The notes under the pieces are model-generated. The model saw only the letters and a list, made by a program, of their open reading frames with translations. It was not told the DNA's origin and did no database searches. A stretch of 64,000 nt of DNA from Microvirga soli (GTDB taxonomy: Bacteria > Pseudomonadota > Alphaproteobacteria > Rhizobiales > Beijerinckiaceae): contig NZ_JAERQE010000002.1 in assembly GCF_016734765.1 (NCBI RefSeq), positions 248,001-312,000 of the forward strand. Reading direction: 5' to 3'. The position numbers were made by a program, and so were the translations under genes. Positions 16,653 through 25,316 of this stretch are shown here, piece by piece (positions within the stretch are counted from its first letter, which is position 1; the number at the start of each line of letters is the position of its first letter).

Positions 16653-17657
16653 TCAGCGCGCGGTGGCGTTGAGCCAGGCATCGGTAAAGGCGCGGCGGTT
16701 CTGCTGCACCTCCTCGGGTGTGAAAAGAAGCGCCTGGCTTGGCTCGATCATCCCCTTGAGAGCCGCCGGCATGCCGGAAGGCGGGTTCTTCGCCGGGTAC
16801 ATCCAGTTAGTCTCAGGGATTGCCGTCTGGAACGGCTCGCTGAGGATGAAGGCCATGAACTTCTTCGCGAGCTCCGGCTGCTTCGTCGTGCGGGTCATGC
16901 CGGCGAGTTCCACATGAAGGTAGTGCCCTTCCGTGAAGGCGGCGGCCTTGTAGTTGTCCTTCTTCTCCGCAACGATGTGATAGGCAGGAGACGTGGTGTA
17001 GGACATCACCATGTCGGCCTCGCCCTTCATGAAGAGGCCATAAGCCTCCGACCAGCCCTTGGTGAAGGTGACGATGCGGGGCTTGAGCTTGCCCCAGGCC
17101 TCGCCGGCCTTCTCGCCATAGACCTTCTGCATCCAGAGCAGAAGACCGAGGCCCGGCGCGCTGGTGCGGGGATCCTGCAGGACCACTTTCGGGCCGTTGG
17201 GATTGTCGACAAGTTCCTTCAGGCTCTTGGGCGGGTTCGGCAGCTTGTTGGCGTCATACACGAAGGCGTAGTAGCCCCAGTCGAACGGAATGAAGGTGTC
17301 GTCCTTCCACTCGATGGGAAGCGACAGGTCCTTCACCTCGGCGCTGTGTGGAGCGAAGAGGTTGAGGGATTTGGCTTCCGCCACGAGGTTCATGTCGAGG
17401 CCCACGACCGCATCCGCCTTGGTGTTCTGGCCTTCGAGACGCAGCCGTCCGAGCAGGCTGCCGGCATCCTCGGCGGTAACCCAGGTGAGGTCGCAGTTGC
17501 AGGTCGCCTCAAACCGCTCTTCGACGGTCTTGGCCGGACCGTATTTTCCGGCGAACGAGCTGTAGGTGTAGACGGTGAGCGTCGGCTTGGTCTGAGCCTG
17601 GGCGAGGCCAGTGGCGAGCCCGAGCGAAATGAAGGTGAGAAGCAGTCGGCGTAACAT
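16653..17657 (-). CDS. thiB: Thiamine ABC transporter substrate-binding protein
   Basis: Periplasmic thiamine receptor (334 aa from the ATG at 17657). The signal peptide MLRRLLLTFISLGLATGLAQAQ is followed by TLTVYTYSSFAG, the characteristic ThiB opening; later landmarks include DAVVGLDMNLVAEA, FIPFDWGYYAFVYD, DPRTSAPGLGLLLWMQ, MVMSYTTSPAYH and ETNWMYPAKNPPSGMPAAL. The frame is open a further 20 residues upstream, but that part lacks signal-peptide character. First gene of thiBPQ; its leader carries a TPP riboswitch. Confidence 0.93.
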   Translation of the reverse strand: MLRRLLLTFISLGLATGLAQAQTKPTLTVYTYSSFAGKYGPAKTVEERFEATCNCDLTWVTAEDAGSLLGRLRLEGQNTKADAVVGLDMNLVAEAKSLNLFAPHSAEVKDLSLPIEWKDDTFIPFDWGYYAFVYDANKLPNPPKSLKELVDNPNGPKVVLQDPRTSAPGLGLLLWMQKVYGEKAGEAWGKLKPRIVTFTKGWSEAYGLFMKGEADMVMSYTTSPAYHIVAEKKDNYKAAAFTEGHYLHVELAGMTRTTKQPELAKKFMAFILSEPFQTAIPETNWMYPAKNPPSGMPAALKGMIEPSQALLFTPEEVQQNRRAFTDAWLNATAR

Positions 17658-17740
17658 CTTAAGGGCGCTCCCATGCAAGAGGCAGGCCGGACAGGCGGCG
17701 CAAATTGCACGGGGCATGGCTTTTATGGCGATGTCGCATG

Positions 17741-17829
17741 CTCATTCCCTCCGCCGGCATGACCCGGATCAGGTTCGACGGGTCGGCGGCCTGGCCGCCT
17801 CTCAGCCCCGTATGAGGCTCCCCGTGAGA
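17741..17829 (-). ncRNA. TPP riboswitch (THI element) controlling thiBPQ
   Basis: Read on the minus strand the leader contains the conserved thi-box pieces in order: CACGGGGAGC, GGGGCTGAGAGG, GACCCGTCGAACCTGATCCG and GGTCATGCCGGCGGAGGGAA. These are the P2/P4 helices and the pyrimidine and pyrophosphate sensor loops of the TPP aptamer, with a GC-rich optional P3 stem between (GGCGGCC/GGCCGCC). It ends about 80 bases before thiB. TPP binding would turn thiBPQ off. The distance and absence of a strong T-run terminator suggest translational control, which is an inference. Confidence 0.95.
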
Positions 17830-17850
17830 CGCTTCGCTTCTAGAACAGTT

Positions 17851-17875
17851 CAGGGGCGGCTACAAGCCACCCCTG
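17851..17875 (-). terminator. Terminator hairpin after tex
   Basis: On the minus strand CAGGGGTGGCT and AGCCGCCCCTG form an 11-bp stem (one G-U pair) around a TGT loop, 6 bases past the tex stop. The following AACTGTT is only weakly T-rich. It separates tex from the downstream riboswitch-thiBPQ unit. Confidence 0.6.
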
Positions 17876-17881
17876 TTGACA

Positions 17882-20224
17882 TCACTTCCGATTGCCGTCC
17901 TTGCCGCTGGCCATTGAAGCCCGGCGAAGGGCGTCCGCCAGGGCGCCACCGGAAGCCGGAGCTGGTGCCGCAGGCTTCCGCTCCGCTTGGGCTCGGTGCT
18001 TCTGGAAAGCTCCGCGATTGTCATCCTGCCGGCCGACCGGCCGCTTCTCGGCCGGGTCGCTCATGCGCATGGTGAGCGCGATGCGCTTGCGGGGAATATC
18101 GACCTCGAGCACCTTCACCTTCACGATATCGCCCGGCTTCACGACGGTGCGGGGATCCTTCACGAAGGTGTCGGCGAGCGCCGAGATATGCACGAGCCCG
18201 TCCTGGTGCACACCAACGTCCACGAAGGCACCGAAGGCCGCCACGTTGGTGACGACACCTTCCAGCATCATACCGGGCTTCAGATCGCTGATCTTCTCCA
18301 CGCCATCCATGAAGGTGGCGGTCTTGAACTCGGGGCGTGGATCGCGGCCGGGCTTTTCCAACTCGCTTAGAATGTCCTTCACGGTCGGCACGCCGAACTT
18401 CTCGTCGGTGAAGCTCTGCGGGTTGAGTTTCTTCAGCACCGCTCCGTTGCCGATCACCACCTTGATGTCGCTCTTCGTGGCTTCAAGGATGCGACGCACG
18501 ACCGGATAGGCCTCCGGATGGACGCCGGAGGCATCGAGCGGGTCATCGCCGTTCGGGATGCGCAGGAAGCCGGCCGCCTGTTCGAAGGTTTTGGGTCCGA
18601 GCCCTGAGACCTTGGTCAAGGCCTTGCGGGTCTTGAACGGACCATTGGCGTCACGATGGCTGACGATGTTCTGCGCGACCCAATCGCCAAGGCCTGACAC
18701 GCGGGCGAGCAGCGGTGCGGATGCCGTGTTGAGATCGACGCCGACGGCGTTCACGCAATCCTCCACCACCGCGTCGAGGGAGCGGGAGAGCTTGTACTCG
18801 GCGAGATCGTGCTGGTACTGCCCGACGCCGATGGACTTCGGGTCGATTTTCACGAGTTCGGCGAGCGGATCCTGCAGGCGTCGGGCGATGGAGACTGCGC
18901 CGCGTATGGACACATCGAGATCCGGCAGCTCCTGGCTGGCAAAGGCGGAGGCCGAATAGACGGAAGCGCCCGCTTCCGAGACCATGATCTTGGTGAGCTT
19001 TAGGTCCGGGTGCTTCGACACCAGTTCTGCCGCGAGCTTATCGGTCTCGCGCGAGGCCGTGCCGTTGCCGATAGCGACGAGTTCGACTTTATGCACACGG
19101 CAGAGGCGCGCCAGGATAGCGATGGACTCGTCCCATTGCCGCTTAGGCTCGTGCGGGTAGATCGTGTCGGTGGCCACCACCTTACCGGTGGCATCCACAA
19201 TCGCGACCTTCACGCCGGTGCGGTAGCCCGGATCGAGGCCCAGCGTCGGGCGCGCACCGGCAGGAGCCGCGAGCAGCAGGTCGCGCAGATTGCCGGCGAA
19301 GACCTTCACGGCTTCGTCCTCGGCGAGCTGCCAGAGCTTCATCTTCATATCGAGCTCGATGGAGAAACGCAGCTTCGTCCGCCACGCCCAGCGCACCGTG
19401 TCGAGCAGCCACTTGTCGCCGGCACGGCCCTGATCGGTGATGTTGAACGCCAGCGCGGCGCGGCCCTCATAGCGGCTGACATAGCCGGGCTCGGCCGCGT
19501 CCTTGTCCTCCTCCATGCGCAGATCGAGGATCTCCTCCTTCTCGCCGCGGAAGAGCGCGAGGATGCGGTGGGAGGGCAGCTTGGGCAGAGGCTCGGCGAA
19601 GTCGAAATAGTCGGAAAATTTCGCGCCGTCATTCTGCTTGCCGTCCCGCACCTTGGAGGTGAGGCTGCCGCGCTCCCAATAGATGTCGCGCAGGGCACCC
19701 AGCAGCTCCGCGTTCTCGGCAAAGCGTTCGACCAGAATGGAGCGGGCGCCCTCAAGCGCCGCCTCCGGAGTGGCAATCTCTTTTTCGGCATTCACGAAAG
19801 CGCCCGCAGCCTCTTTCGGGTCACGGGTCGGCTCATTCAGGAGCAGGTCGGCCAGCGGCTCCAGACCGGCCTCCTTGGCGATCTGCGCCTTGGTGCGCCG
19901 CTTCGGCTTGTAGGGCAGATAGAGGTCTTCAAGCCGCGCCTTGGTGTCGGCGGTGTTGATCTGGAGCGCCAGCTCGTCGGTAAGCTTGCCCTGCTCGCGG
20001 ATGCTGTCGAGGATCGTCTTGCGACGGGTCTCCAGCTCGCGCAGGTAGCCTAGGCGCTCCTCCAGGGTGCGCAGTTGGGCGTCGTCCAGGGTGCCGGTGA
20101 CTTCCTTGCGGTAGCGCGCGATGAAGGGCACGGTCGAACCGCCGTCGAGGAGGTCGACGGCCGCCTTGACCTGCCATTCCTGGACATTCAGTTCGCTCGC
20201 AATGCGCTGACCGATGGATTGCAT
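17882..20224 (-). CDS. tex: Tex family RNA-binding transcription accessory protein
   Basis: Large nucleic-acid-binding protein (780 aa, normal for Tex) linked in other bacteria to transcription and RNA turnover under stress. Domains in order: N-terminal helical region ([21 protein letters not shown] near residue 35), a YqgF/RNase H-like fold ([18 protein letters not shown] near 325), a tandem helix-hairpin-helix segment ([22 protein letters not shown] and [19 protein letters not shown]), and a C-terminal S1 domain ([25 protein letters not shown]) with a basic, proline-rich tail. Single-gene unit with its own terminator, divergent from the Hsp70 gene. Confidence 0.96.
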   Translation of the reverse strand: MQSIGQRIASELNVQEWQVKAAVDLLDGGSTVPFIARYRKEVTGTLDDAQLRTLEERLGYLRELETRRKTILDSIREQGKLTDELALQINTADTKARLEDLYLPYKPKRRTKAQIAKEAGLEPLADLLLNEPTRDPKEAAGAFVNAEKEIATPEAALEGARSILVERFAENAELLGALRDIYWERGSLTSKVRDGKQNDGAKFSDYFDFAEPLPKLPSHRILALFRGEKEEILDLRMEEDKDAAEPGYVSRYEGRAALAFNITDQGRAGDKWLLDTVRWAWRTKLRFSIELDMKMKLWQLAEDEAVKVFAGNLRDLLLAAPAGARPTLGLDPGYRTGVKVAIVDATGKVVATDTIYPHEPKRQWDESIAILARLCRVHKVELVAIGNGTASRETDKLAAELVSKHPDLKLTKIMVSEAGASVYSASAFASQELPDLDVSIRGAVSIARRLQDPLAELVKIDPKSIGVGQYQHDLAEYKLSRSLDAVVEDCVNAVGVDLNTASAPLLARVSGLGDWVAQNIVSHRDANGPFKTRKALTKVSGLGPKTFEQAAGFLRIPNGDDPLDASGVHPEAYPVVRRILEATKSDIKVVIGNGAVLKKLNPQSFTDEKFGVPTVKDILSELEKPGRDPRPEFKTATFMDGVEKISDLKPGMMLEGVVTNVAAFGAFVDVGVHQDGLVHISALADTFVKDPRTVVKPGDIVKVKVLEVDIPRKRIALTMRMSDPAEKRPVGRQDDNRGAFQKHRAQAERKPAAPAPASGGALADALRRASMASGKDGNRK

Positions 20225-20407
20225 GAAAGTCTCCGAAAGGTTGAGGCGCGGCTTCTACGGTGCGGGGCGCCCCCGGGTCAACGGCCAGTCCACAGCGCCA
20301 GGGTCGCAGTGCCCGTAGGGAAAGCATTTTTCCCGGCAATTTCGCTTGGCTCCGAAAGCCTTGGCGTATAGACCGTCCGGCCCTTCCCGTCCGCGCCCGA
20401 GGTCCTC

Positions 20408-21718
20408 ATGCCACAATCCCGTGATTTTTCCATCGGCATCGATTTCGGCACCAGCAACACGGTCGTGGCCATTGCAGGTCCGGACGGGCATGTGGAGGCG
20501 CTGACCTTCGAGCATGGGGGCGAGAGCCTCAAGGTCTATGTAACTGCGCTCTGCTTCTGGGACGAACGCCACGGCAACGGCCTGCGCACCGAGGTCGAGG
20601 GCGGCCCCTGGGCCATCGAGCAGTTCCTCGAAGGGCTTCACGCCCACCGGTTCATCCAGTCGTTCAAGACCTTCGCGGCGAGCGCCACCTTCAAGGAAAC
20701 GCGCATCTTCCGGGAGCGCTACGGCTTCGAGGACCTGCTGAGCGCCTTCCTGCGTACGCTGGCGCGCCATGGCGGCTCACGGCTGGATTGGGGAGCGCGG
20801 AACGTGGTCATCGGCCGGCCGGTCCAGTTCGCCGGCTACAACCCGGATGACGATCTCGCCATGCAGCGCTACCGGGCTGCCTTCGGTCGCCTTGGGGCAG
20901 ACCATGCCCAGTATGTCTACGAGCCTGTGGGAGCCGCCTTCTTCTATGCGCGGCAGCTCGACCACGATGCGACCGTGCTTGTGGCCGATTTCGGCGGCGG
21001 CACCAGCGACTTTTCTGTCATGCGTTTTTCCAGAAAAGGCGGAGCCCTGCGGGCCGAGCCTCTGGGCCATGCAGGCATCGGGCTTGCCGGCGATGCCTTC
21101 GACTACCGGATCGTCGACCGGGTTGTTTCGCCCCGCCTAGGCAAGGGCGGGCTCTACCGCTCGATGGGAAAGATCCTGTCGATCCCGAACCACTACTACG
21201 CCAACTTCGCCCGCTGGAACCAGCTCGCCATGATGAAGGGCAGCGGAGATCTGAAGGAGCTGCGGGAACTCGCCCGTGCCGCTCTCGAGCCTGAACCGCT
21301 CGAGAAATTCATCGACATCATCGAATACGATCTGGGCTTTGCCCTCTATCGCGCCGTGTCGTCTGCCAAGGTAGCGCTTTCAAGCCAGGAAGAGACGGAT
21401 TTCCATTTTCAGGGTGAGGGTGTCGATGTCCAGGCGCGGATCACTCGCGCTGATTTCGAAGGCTGGATCGCCGAGGACGTCCAGAAGATTGCCGGCACTG
21501 TGGATGAGGCCCTCACCAAGGCCGGTGTGAAGCCGGAGCAGATCGAGCGCGTCTTCCTTACGGGCGGCACATCATTCGTGCCTGCCATTCGTCGCCTGTT
21601 CGTGGAGCGCTTCGGCGAGAACTGCCTGACCTCCGCCGACCAGTTCGAATCGATCGCCTATGGTCTTGCCCTCATCGGTCAGACGGAGGATCCGGGTCGA
21701 TGGGCGGTTGCCAACTAG
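20408..21718 (+). CDS. yegD: Hsp70 family protein (YegD-like chaperone homologue)
   Basis: Short Hsp70-type ATPase (436 aa) without the usual substrate-binding lid. The actin-like core is clear: phosphate-1 loop GIDFGTSNTVVAIA at about residues 9-22, EPVGAAFFYARQ, VLVADFGGGTSDFSVM (phosphate-2) and VFLTGGTSFVPAIRRLF (adenosine motif), ending after the nucleotide domain. The insertion between residues 45 and 110 (FWDERHGNG onward) and the length match E. coli YegD. Function in the family is poorly known. The start ATG at 20408 follows GAGGTCCTC. A 183-base spacer separates it from divergent tex. Confidence 0.88.
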   Translation: MPQSRDFSIGIDFGTSNTVVAIAGPDGHVEALTFEHGGESLKVYVTALCFWDERHGNGLRTEVEGGPWAIEQFLEGLHAHRFIQSFKTFAASATFKETRIFRERYGFEDLLSAFLRTLARHGGSRLDWGARNVVIGRPVQFAGYNPDDDLAMQRYRAAFGRLGADHAQYVYEPVGAAFFYARQLDHDATVLVADFGGGTSDFSVMRFSRKGGALRAEPLGHAGIGLAGDAFDYRIVDRVVSPRLGKGGLYRSMGKILSIPNHYYANFARWNQLAMMKGSGDLKELRELARAALEPEPLEKFIDIIEYDLGFALYRAVSSAKVALSSQEETDFHFQGEGVDVQARITRADFEGWIAEDVQKIAGTVDEALTKAGVKPEQIERVFLTGGTSFVPAIRRLFVERFGENCLTSADQFESIAYGLALIGQTEDPGRWAVAN

Positions 21719-21765
21719 ATCTGCTCCAGTGGGCTGATGCGACAGACACCTGAGAACAGAGTTAC

Positions 21766-21790
21766 GGAACCGTTCTCCGATAGTTCGGTT
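21766..21790 (+). promoter_or_regulatory. Possible sigma-EcfG (general stress) promoter
   Basis: GGAAC at 21766-21770 is followed after 15 bases by CGGTT (or after 16 by GGTT at 21787-21790), close to the alphaproteobacterial general-stress consensus GGAAC-N16/17-CGTT. It lies about 50 bases before the small basic protein at 21843. One -10 position deviates. Confidence 0.45.
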
Positions 21791-21842
21791 GAGCCTGTGC
21801 GAAGTCATCTCATTCGAGCGGCGACACGATCAGGAGAGTGCC

Positions 21843-22016
21843 ATGTCACGCGGTGACAAGTCCGCCTATACGGACAAGCAGAAGCGCAAGGCCGAGCATA
21901 TCGAGGAATCCTACGAGAGCCGCGGCATGTCCGAGAAGGAAGCCGAGCGGCGCGCCTGGGCGACCGTCAACAAGCAGGATGGCGGCGGCAAGAAGAGCGG
22001 CTCCGGACGCAGCTAA
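21843..22016 (+). CDS. Small basic conserved protein of 57 aa
   Basis: A highly charged, soluble peptide that starts SRGDKSAYTDKQKRKAEH and ends with a glycine/serine/lysine-rich tail KKSGSGRS. The centre EEAERRAWATVNK-type segment (here KEAERRAWATVNKQ) resembles small proteins widespread in alphaproteobacteria that are often labelled plasmid stabilization protein without evidence. The ATG at 21843 follows CAGGAGAGTGCC, a good ribosome site. A GGAAC-type promoter upstream would place it in the general stress response. It has no partner toxin gene nearby, so an antitoxin role is unsupported. Confidence 0.75.
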   Translation: MSRGDKSAYTDKQKRKAEHIEESYESRGMSEKEAERRAWATVNKQDGGGKKSGSGRS

Positions 22017-22103
22017 AGGCATAGCTGGGCAGCCCTGGAAGGGTAGTGCGCCGGGCGGAAAGCAGGTGTATGAGGGTCCCCTGACCCTTTGCCAAGCTCT
22101 GCC

Positions 22104-23027
22104 ATGGAGGAAGCCTTGCTCACCAGTTCAGCCGCCGGCGTTTATGTCATCTGTCCTACACCCTTCGAGAGCGATGGACGGGTGGATGAAGCCTCCACCG
22201 ACCGGATGGTGGAGGCCTATCTGAAGGCCGGAGCCACGGGGCTCACCATCCTCGGCATCATGGGCGAGGCGCCGAAGCTCGCGGCTGACGAGGCGCTGGC
22301 CTTTGCGCGCCAAGTGATCAAGACAGTGGCAGGGCGCGTTCCGGTCGTCGTCGGTGTCTCGGCTGCAGGCTTTGCCGCCATGTCGGGGCTCTCCTCCAAG
22401 GCTATGGATGCAGGCGCAGCCGGCGTCATGATCGCCCCGCCCTCGACCCTGAAGACCGACGATCAGATCGTCTCCTATTACGCCGATGCTGTCGAAGCCA
22501 TTGGCGCAGATGTGCCATGGGTGCTCCAGGATTACCCGCTCACGACGAACGTGGTCATGACGCCCAAGGTGATCATGCGCATCATCGAGCAGAGCCCCTC
22601 CTGCGTCATGCTGAAACACGAAGACTGGCCAGGCCTCGATAAGATCACCACGCTGCGCCGCGCGAGCGATGCCGGCCAAGCGCGCCGCGTGTCGATCCTG
22701 TGCGGCAACGGCGGCATGTTCCTGCCCTTCGAAATGGAACGCGGTGCCGACGGCGCCATGACGGGCTATGCCTATCCCGAAATGCTGGTGGGCGTGGTCA
22801 ACCTCATCAACCAGGGCAAGCGGGCAGAGGCGCATGACCTCTTCGACCGCCATCTGCCGCTGGTGCGCTACGAGACGCAGCCCGGCGTGGGGCTGGCTGT
22901 ACGCAAATACGTGCTGAAGCGGCGCGGCATCATCGCGACCGACACGCTGCGCAAGCCCGGGCCGAAGCTGAGCCCGGAAACGATTGCCGATATCGAATGG
23001 CTGATGGAGCGCATTGAGCGCGCTTAA
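22104..23027 (+). CDS. Dihydrodipicolinate synthase (DapA) family aldolase/dehydratase
   Basis: Class I aldolase-type TIM barrel (307 aa). Family residues are visible: GIMGEAPKLA takes the place of the usual GTTGE, the Tyr is in WVLQDYPL, and the Schiff-base Lys is in CVMLKHEDWPG. The altered GIMGE loop argues against true lysine biosynthesis and for a keto-acid aldolase or dehydratase. The ATG at 22104 lacks a ribosome site, whereas GGAGGAAG at 22107-22114 is well placed for the TTG at 22116, which may be the real start. It is followed 17 bases later by an SDR, so the two likely act in one sugar-acid pathway. Confidence 0.82.
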   Translation: MEEALLTSSAAGVYVICPTPFESDGRVDEASTDRMVEAYLKAGATGLTILGIMGEAPKLAADEALAFARQVIKTVAGRVPVVVGVSAAGFAAMSGLSSKAMDAGAAGVMIAPPSTLKTDDQIVSYYADAVEAIGADVPWVLQDYPLTTNVVMTPKVIMRIIEQSPSCVMLKHEDWPGLDKITTLRRASDAGQARRVSILCGNGGMFLPFEMERGADGAMTGYAYPEMLVGVVNLINQGKRAEAHDLFDRHLPLVRYETQPGVGLAVRKYVLKRRGIIATDTLRKPGPKLSPETIADIEWLMERIERA

Positions 23028-23044
23028 AAACAGGGGAATCACAG

Positions 23045-23824
23045 ATGAAGACAGGATTGGAAGGGAAGCGCGCGCTCGTTCTCGGCGCGAGCAAGGGTTT
23101 GGGCTTCGGCATCGCTCAAGGATTGGCGGAAGAGGGCGCTCGCGTCGCCATCGCGAGCCGCACGATGGAAGGCTCGAAAGCCGCTGCGGACAAGATCGGT
23201 AAAGACGTTCTGCCGTTCATCTGCGACACGGGCAAGGTCGATCAGGTCGACGCGCTGGTCAAGGACGTGACGGAGGCCCTAGGCGGTGTCGACATCCTCG
23301 TGCTCAACAGCGGCGGTCCGCCGCCCGGCAAGGCTCAAGGGGTGTCGTCCGATCAGTGGCGTCAATCGTTCGATGCGATGTTCGTCAATCTCGTGCGTAT
23401 CGCCGATCAACTGCTGCCCGGCATGATCGAGCGCAAGTTCGGCCGCATCATCTCGGTGATCTCATCCGGGGTGATCCAGCCGATCCCGAACCTCGCCATC
23501 TCAAACGCCATCCGTCCCGCTCTCGTGGGTTGGGGCAAGACCCTGGCGAGCGAAGTGGCGTCTTCGGGCGTGACGGTGAATGCGATTGCGCCGGGCCGCA
23601 TCGCCACGGATCGCCTGAAGCAGCTCGATGCCGCCAATGCCGAGCGCACGGGCCGCTCCGTTGAGGATGTAGCTGCCGCCGCTCGTGCCGGCATTCCGGC
23701 GGGTCGCTATGGCGAGATCGAGGAGTTCGCGGCCGCCGCCGTGTTCCTCGCCAGCGAGAAGGCCTCGTTCATGACGGGCTCGATCCTGCGCGTCGATGGC
23801 GGCCAGATCTCGTCCGTGACCTGA
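23045..23824 (+). CDS. SDR family oxidoreductase lacking the canonical Tyr-Lys pair
   Basis: Rossmann-fold short-chain dehydrogenase (259 aa). The cofactor motif is GASKGLGFGIAQGLA, and the NAG motif of classical SDRs is replaced by LNSGGPPPG. Where classical enzymes have YxxxK the sequence reads AISNAIRPALVGWGKTL, so the catalytic Tyr and Lys are absent, as in a known BKR-like SDR subgroup. The C-terminus VAPG-type segment (AIAPGRIATDR) and RVDGGQ are normal. Good ribosome site GGGGA before the ATG. Forms a two-gene unit with the DapA-family gene; substrate unknown. Confidence 0.87.
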   Translation: MKTGLEGKRALVLGASKGLGFGIAQGLAEEGARVAIASRTMEGSKAAADKIGKDVLPFICDTGKVDQVDALVKDVTEALGGVDILVLNSGGPPPGKAQGVSSDQWRQSFDAMFVNLVRIADQLLPGMIERKFGRIISVISSGVIQPIPNLAISNAIRPALVGWGKTLASEVASSGVTVNAIAPGRIATDRLKQLDAANAERTGRSVEDVAAAARAGIPAGRYGEIEEFAAAAVFLASEKASFMTGSILRVDGGQISSVT

Positions 23825-23827
23825 TGA

Positions 23828-23863
23828 AGTACGGGTGAGGCGAGACATTGCCTCACCCGTACT
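23828..23863. terminator. Perfect 14-bp stem-loop between convergent genes
   Basis: AGTACGGGTGAGGC (23828-23841) and its exact complement (23850-23863) enclose an 8-base loop. It fills the space between the SDR stop and the chrA stop. Neither side has a proper T-run, but the stem is long and symmetrical, so a bidirectional terminator is the likeliest role. Confidence 0.6.
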
Positions 23864-23864
23864 C

Positions 23865-25265
23865 TCACGCGATGATCCCGGCCGCATAGAGCGCAATTCC
23901 GGCAATCGATGTCGCAGTGAGAGTCGTCAGCATTCCGACGTTCAAGCGGAACATGGCGACGATGGCTGCGCCTGAGAGCAGCAGTGCCCAGAGATCCACG
24001 CTCTGCCAGACAGGTGCGTCGAAGTTGAGGATCCCCCATTCTATGGGGCGGAGATCCCTGAAGATCGTGTGGACGCCGAACCAGATGGCAAGGTTCAGGA
24101 TCACGCCCACAACGGCAGCCGTAATGGCCGTCAATGCACCGCTTAAGGAGCGATTGCCACGCAAAACCTCGATGTAGGGAGCGCCGAGGAAGATCCAGAG
24201 GAAGCAGGGTGCAAAGGTCACCCATGTAGCGAGAAGGCCGCCCAGTGTGCCTGCGATAAGCGGATGAAGGGCGCCTGCATCCCGGAAGGCCGCCATGAAG
24301 CCTACGAATTGCAGCACCATGATCAAGGGTCCGGGGGTCGTTTCAGCCATGCCGAGGCCGTCCAGCATCTCGCCGGGCCGCAGCCAGCCATAGGTCTCCA
24401 CTGCTTGCTGCGCAACATAGGCCAGAACCGCGTAGGCGCCACCAAAGGTCACCATGGCCATTTTGGAGAAGAAGATCGCGATCTGGCTGAATACGTGGCC
24501 ACCGCCGAGGAGCAGCAGAAGGGCGCCAACCGGAACCAGCCAGAGTGCCAGCCATACGGCGGCGATGCTGAGGCTTCGTCCTGTGTTGGGTCTGGCGTGA
24601 TCCGGCAGATGCTCTCCGAGTAGGTTGTCATTTTCCTCTGCACTGTGACCGCCATGCCCACCGACCTGAAACTGCGGCAGGTTTGCCTTTCCCCCAAAGA
24701 AGCCCACCAAACCGGCGGCGAGGATGATCAGCGGAAAGGGAGCTTCGAGAAAGAAGATCGCCACGAAGGCAGCCGCCGCAATCCCGATCAGGACCCGGTT
24801 CTTGAGCGCCCGTTTGCCGATCCGCACCACCGCTTCGAGGACGATGGCGAGCACGGCCGCCTTCAGGCCGAAGAAAAACGCCGCGACGAAGCCGACCTTT
24901 CCATAGAGCGCATAGATCCAGCTCAGGCCCATGATGGCGATGATGCCCGGCAGGATGAACAGGCCGCCGGCCATGATGCCGCCGAGAGTACGGTGCATGA
25001 GCCAACCCACATAGGTGGCAAGCTGCTGCGCCTCCGGGCCCGGCAGCAGCATGCAGTAGTTGAGCGCATGAAGGAACCGGCTCTCCGAAATCCAGCGCTT
25101 CTCCTCGACCAGGATGCGATGCATCACGGCAATCTGGCCTGCGGGCCCGCCGAAGCTCAGGGCAGCGACGCGCAGCCAGACCCGGAAGGCTTCGCTTAAG
25201 GAGACGCCATGATCAGGCCGGTCTTGAGGACTGGCACTCGTCGAACCTTGCACGGTCCCGTTCAT
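23865..25265 (-). CDS. chrA: Chromate transporter, long-chain type
   Basis: Inner-membrane chromate efflux protein of the CHR family (466 aa), formed from two homologous halves. The N-terminal half has FGGPAGQIAVMHRILVEEKRW and NYCMLLPGPEAQQLATYVGW; the second half repeats this as FGGAYAVLAYVAQQAVETYGW and ETTPGPLIMVLQFVGFMAAF. About ten to twelve hydrophobic helices are visible with a hydrophilic His/Asp-rich linker (HGGHSAEENDN) between halves. The family pumps chromate using proton motive force. It stands alone with no chrB regulator next to it. Start ATG at 25265. Confidence 0.94.
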   Translation of the reverse strand: MNGTVQGSTSASPQDRPDHGVSLSEAFRVWLRVAALSFGGPAGQIAVMHRILVEEKRWISESRFLHALNYCMLLPGPEAQQLATYVGWLMHRTLGGIMAGGLFILPGIIAIMGLSWIYALYGKVGFVAAFFFGLKAAVLAIVLEAVVRIGKRALKNRVLIGIAAAAFVAIFFLEAPFPLIILAAGLVGFFGGKANLPQFQVGGHGGHSAEENDNLLGEHLPDHARPNTGRSLSIAAVWLALWLVPVGALLLLLGGGHVFSQIAIFFSKMAMVTFGGAYAVLAYVAQQAVETYGWLRPGEMLDGLGMAETTPGPLIMVLQFVGFMAAFRDAGALHPLIAGTLGGLLATWVTFAPCFLWIFLGAPYIEVLRGNRSLSGALTAITAAVVGVILNLAIWFGVHTIFRDLRPIEWGILNFDAPVWQSVDLWALLLSGAAIVAMFRLNVGMLTTLTATSIAGIALYAAGIIA

Positions 25266-25316
25266 TTTAAGGCAAAGCTCCTGAGGCCGATCACATGTAA
25301 TGCAACCGTGCAGGCA

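Noticed and set aside
21843..22016. Toxin-antitoxin module at the small basic protein
   Set aside because: No toxin-like gene adjacent; the plasmid stabilization label for such proteins is unsupported by sequence.
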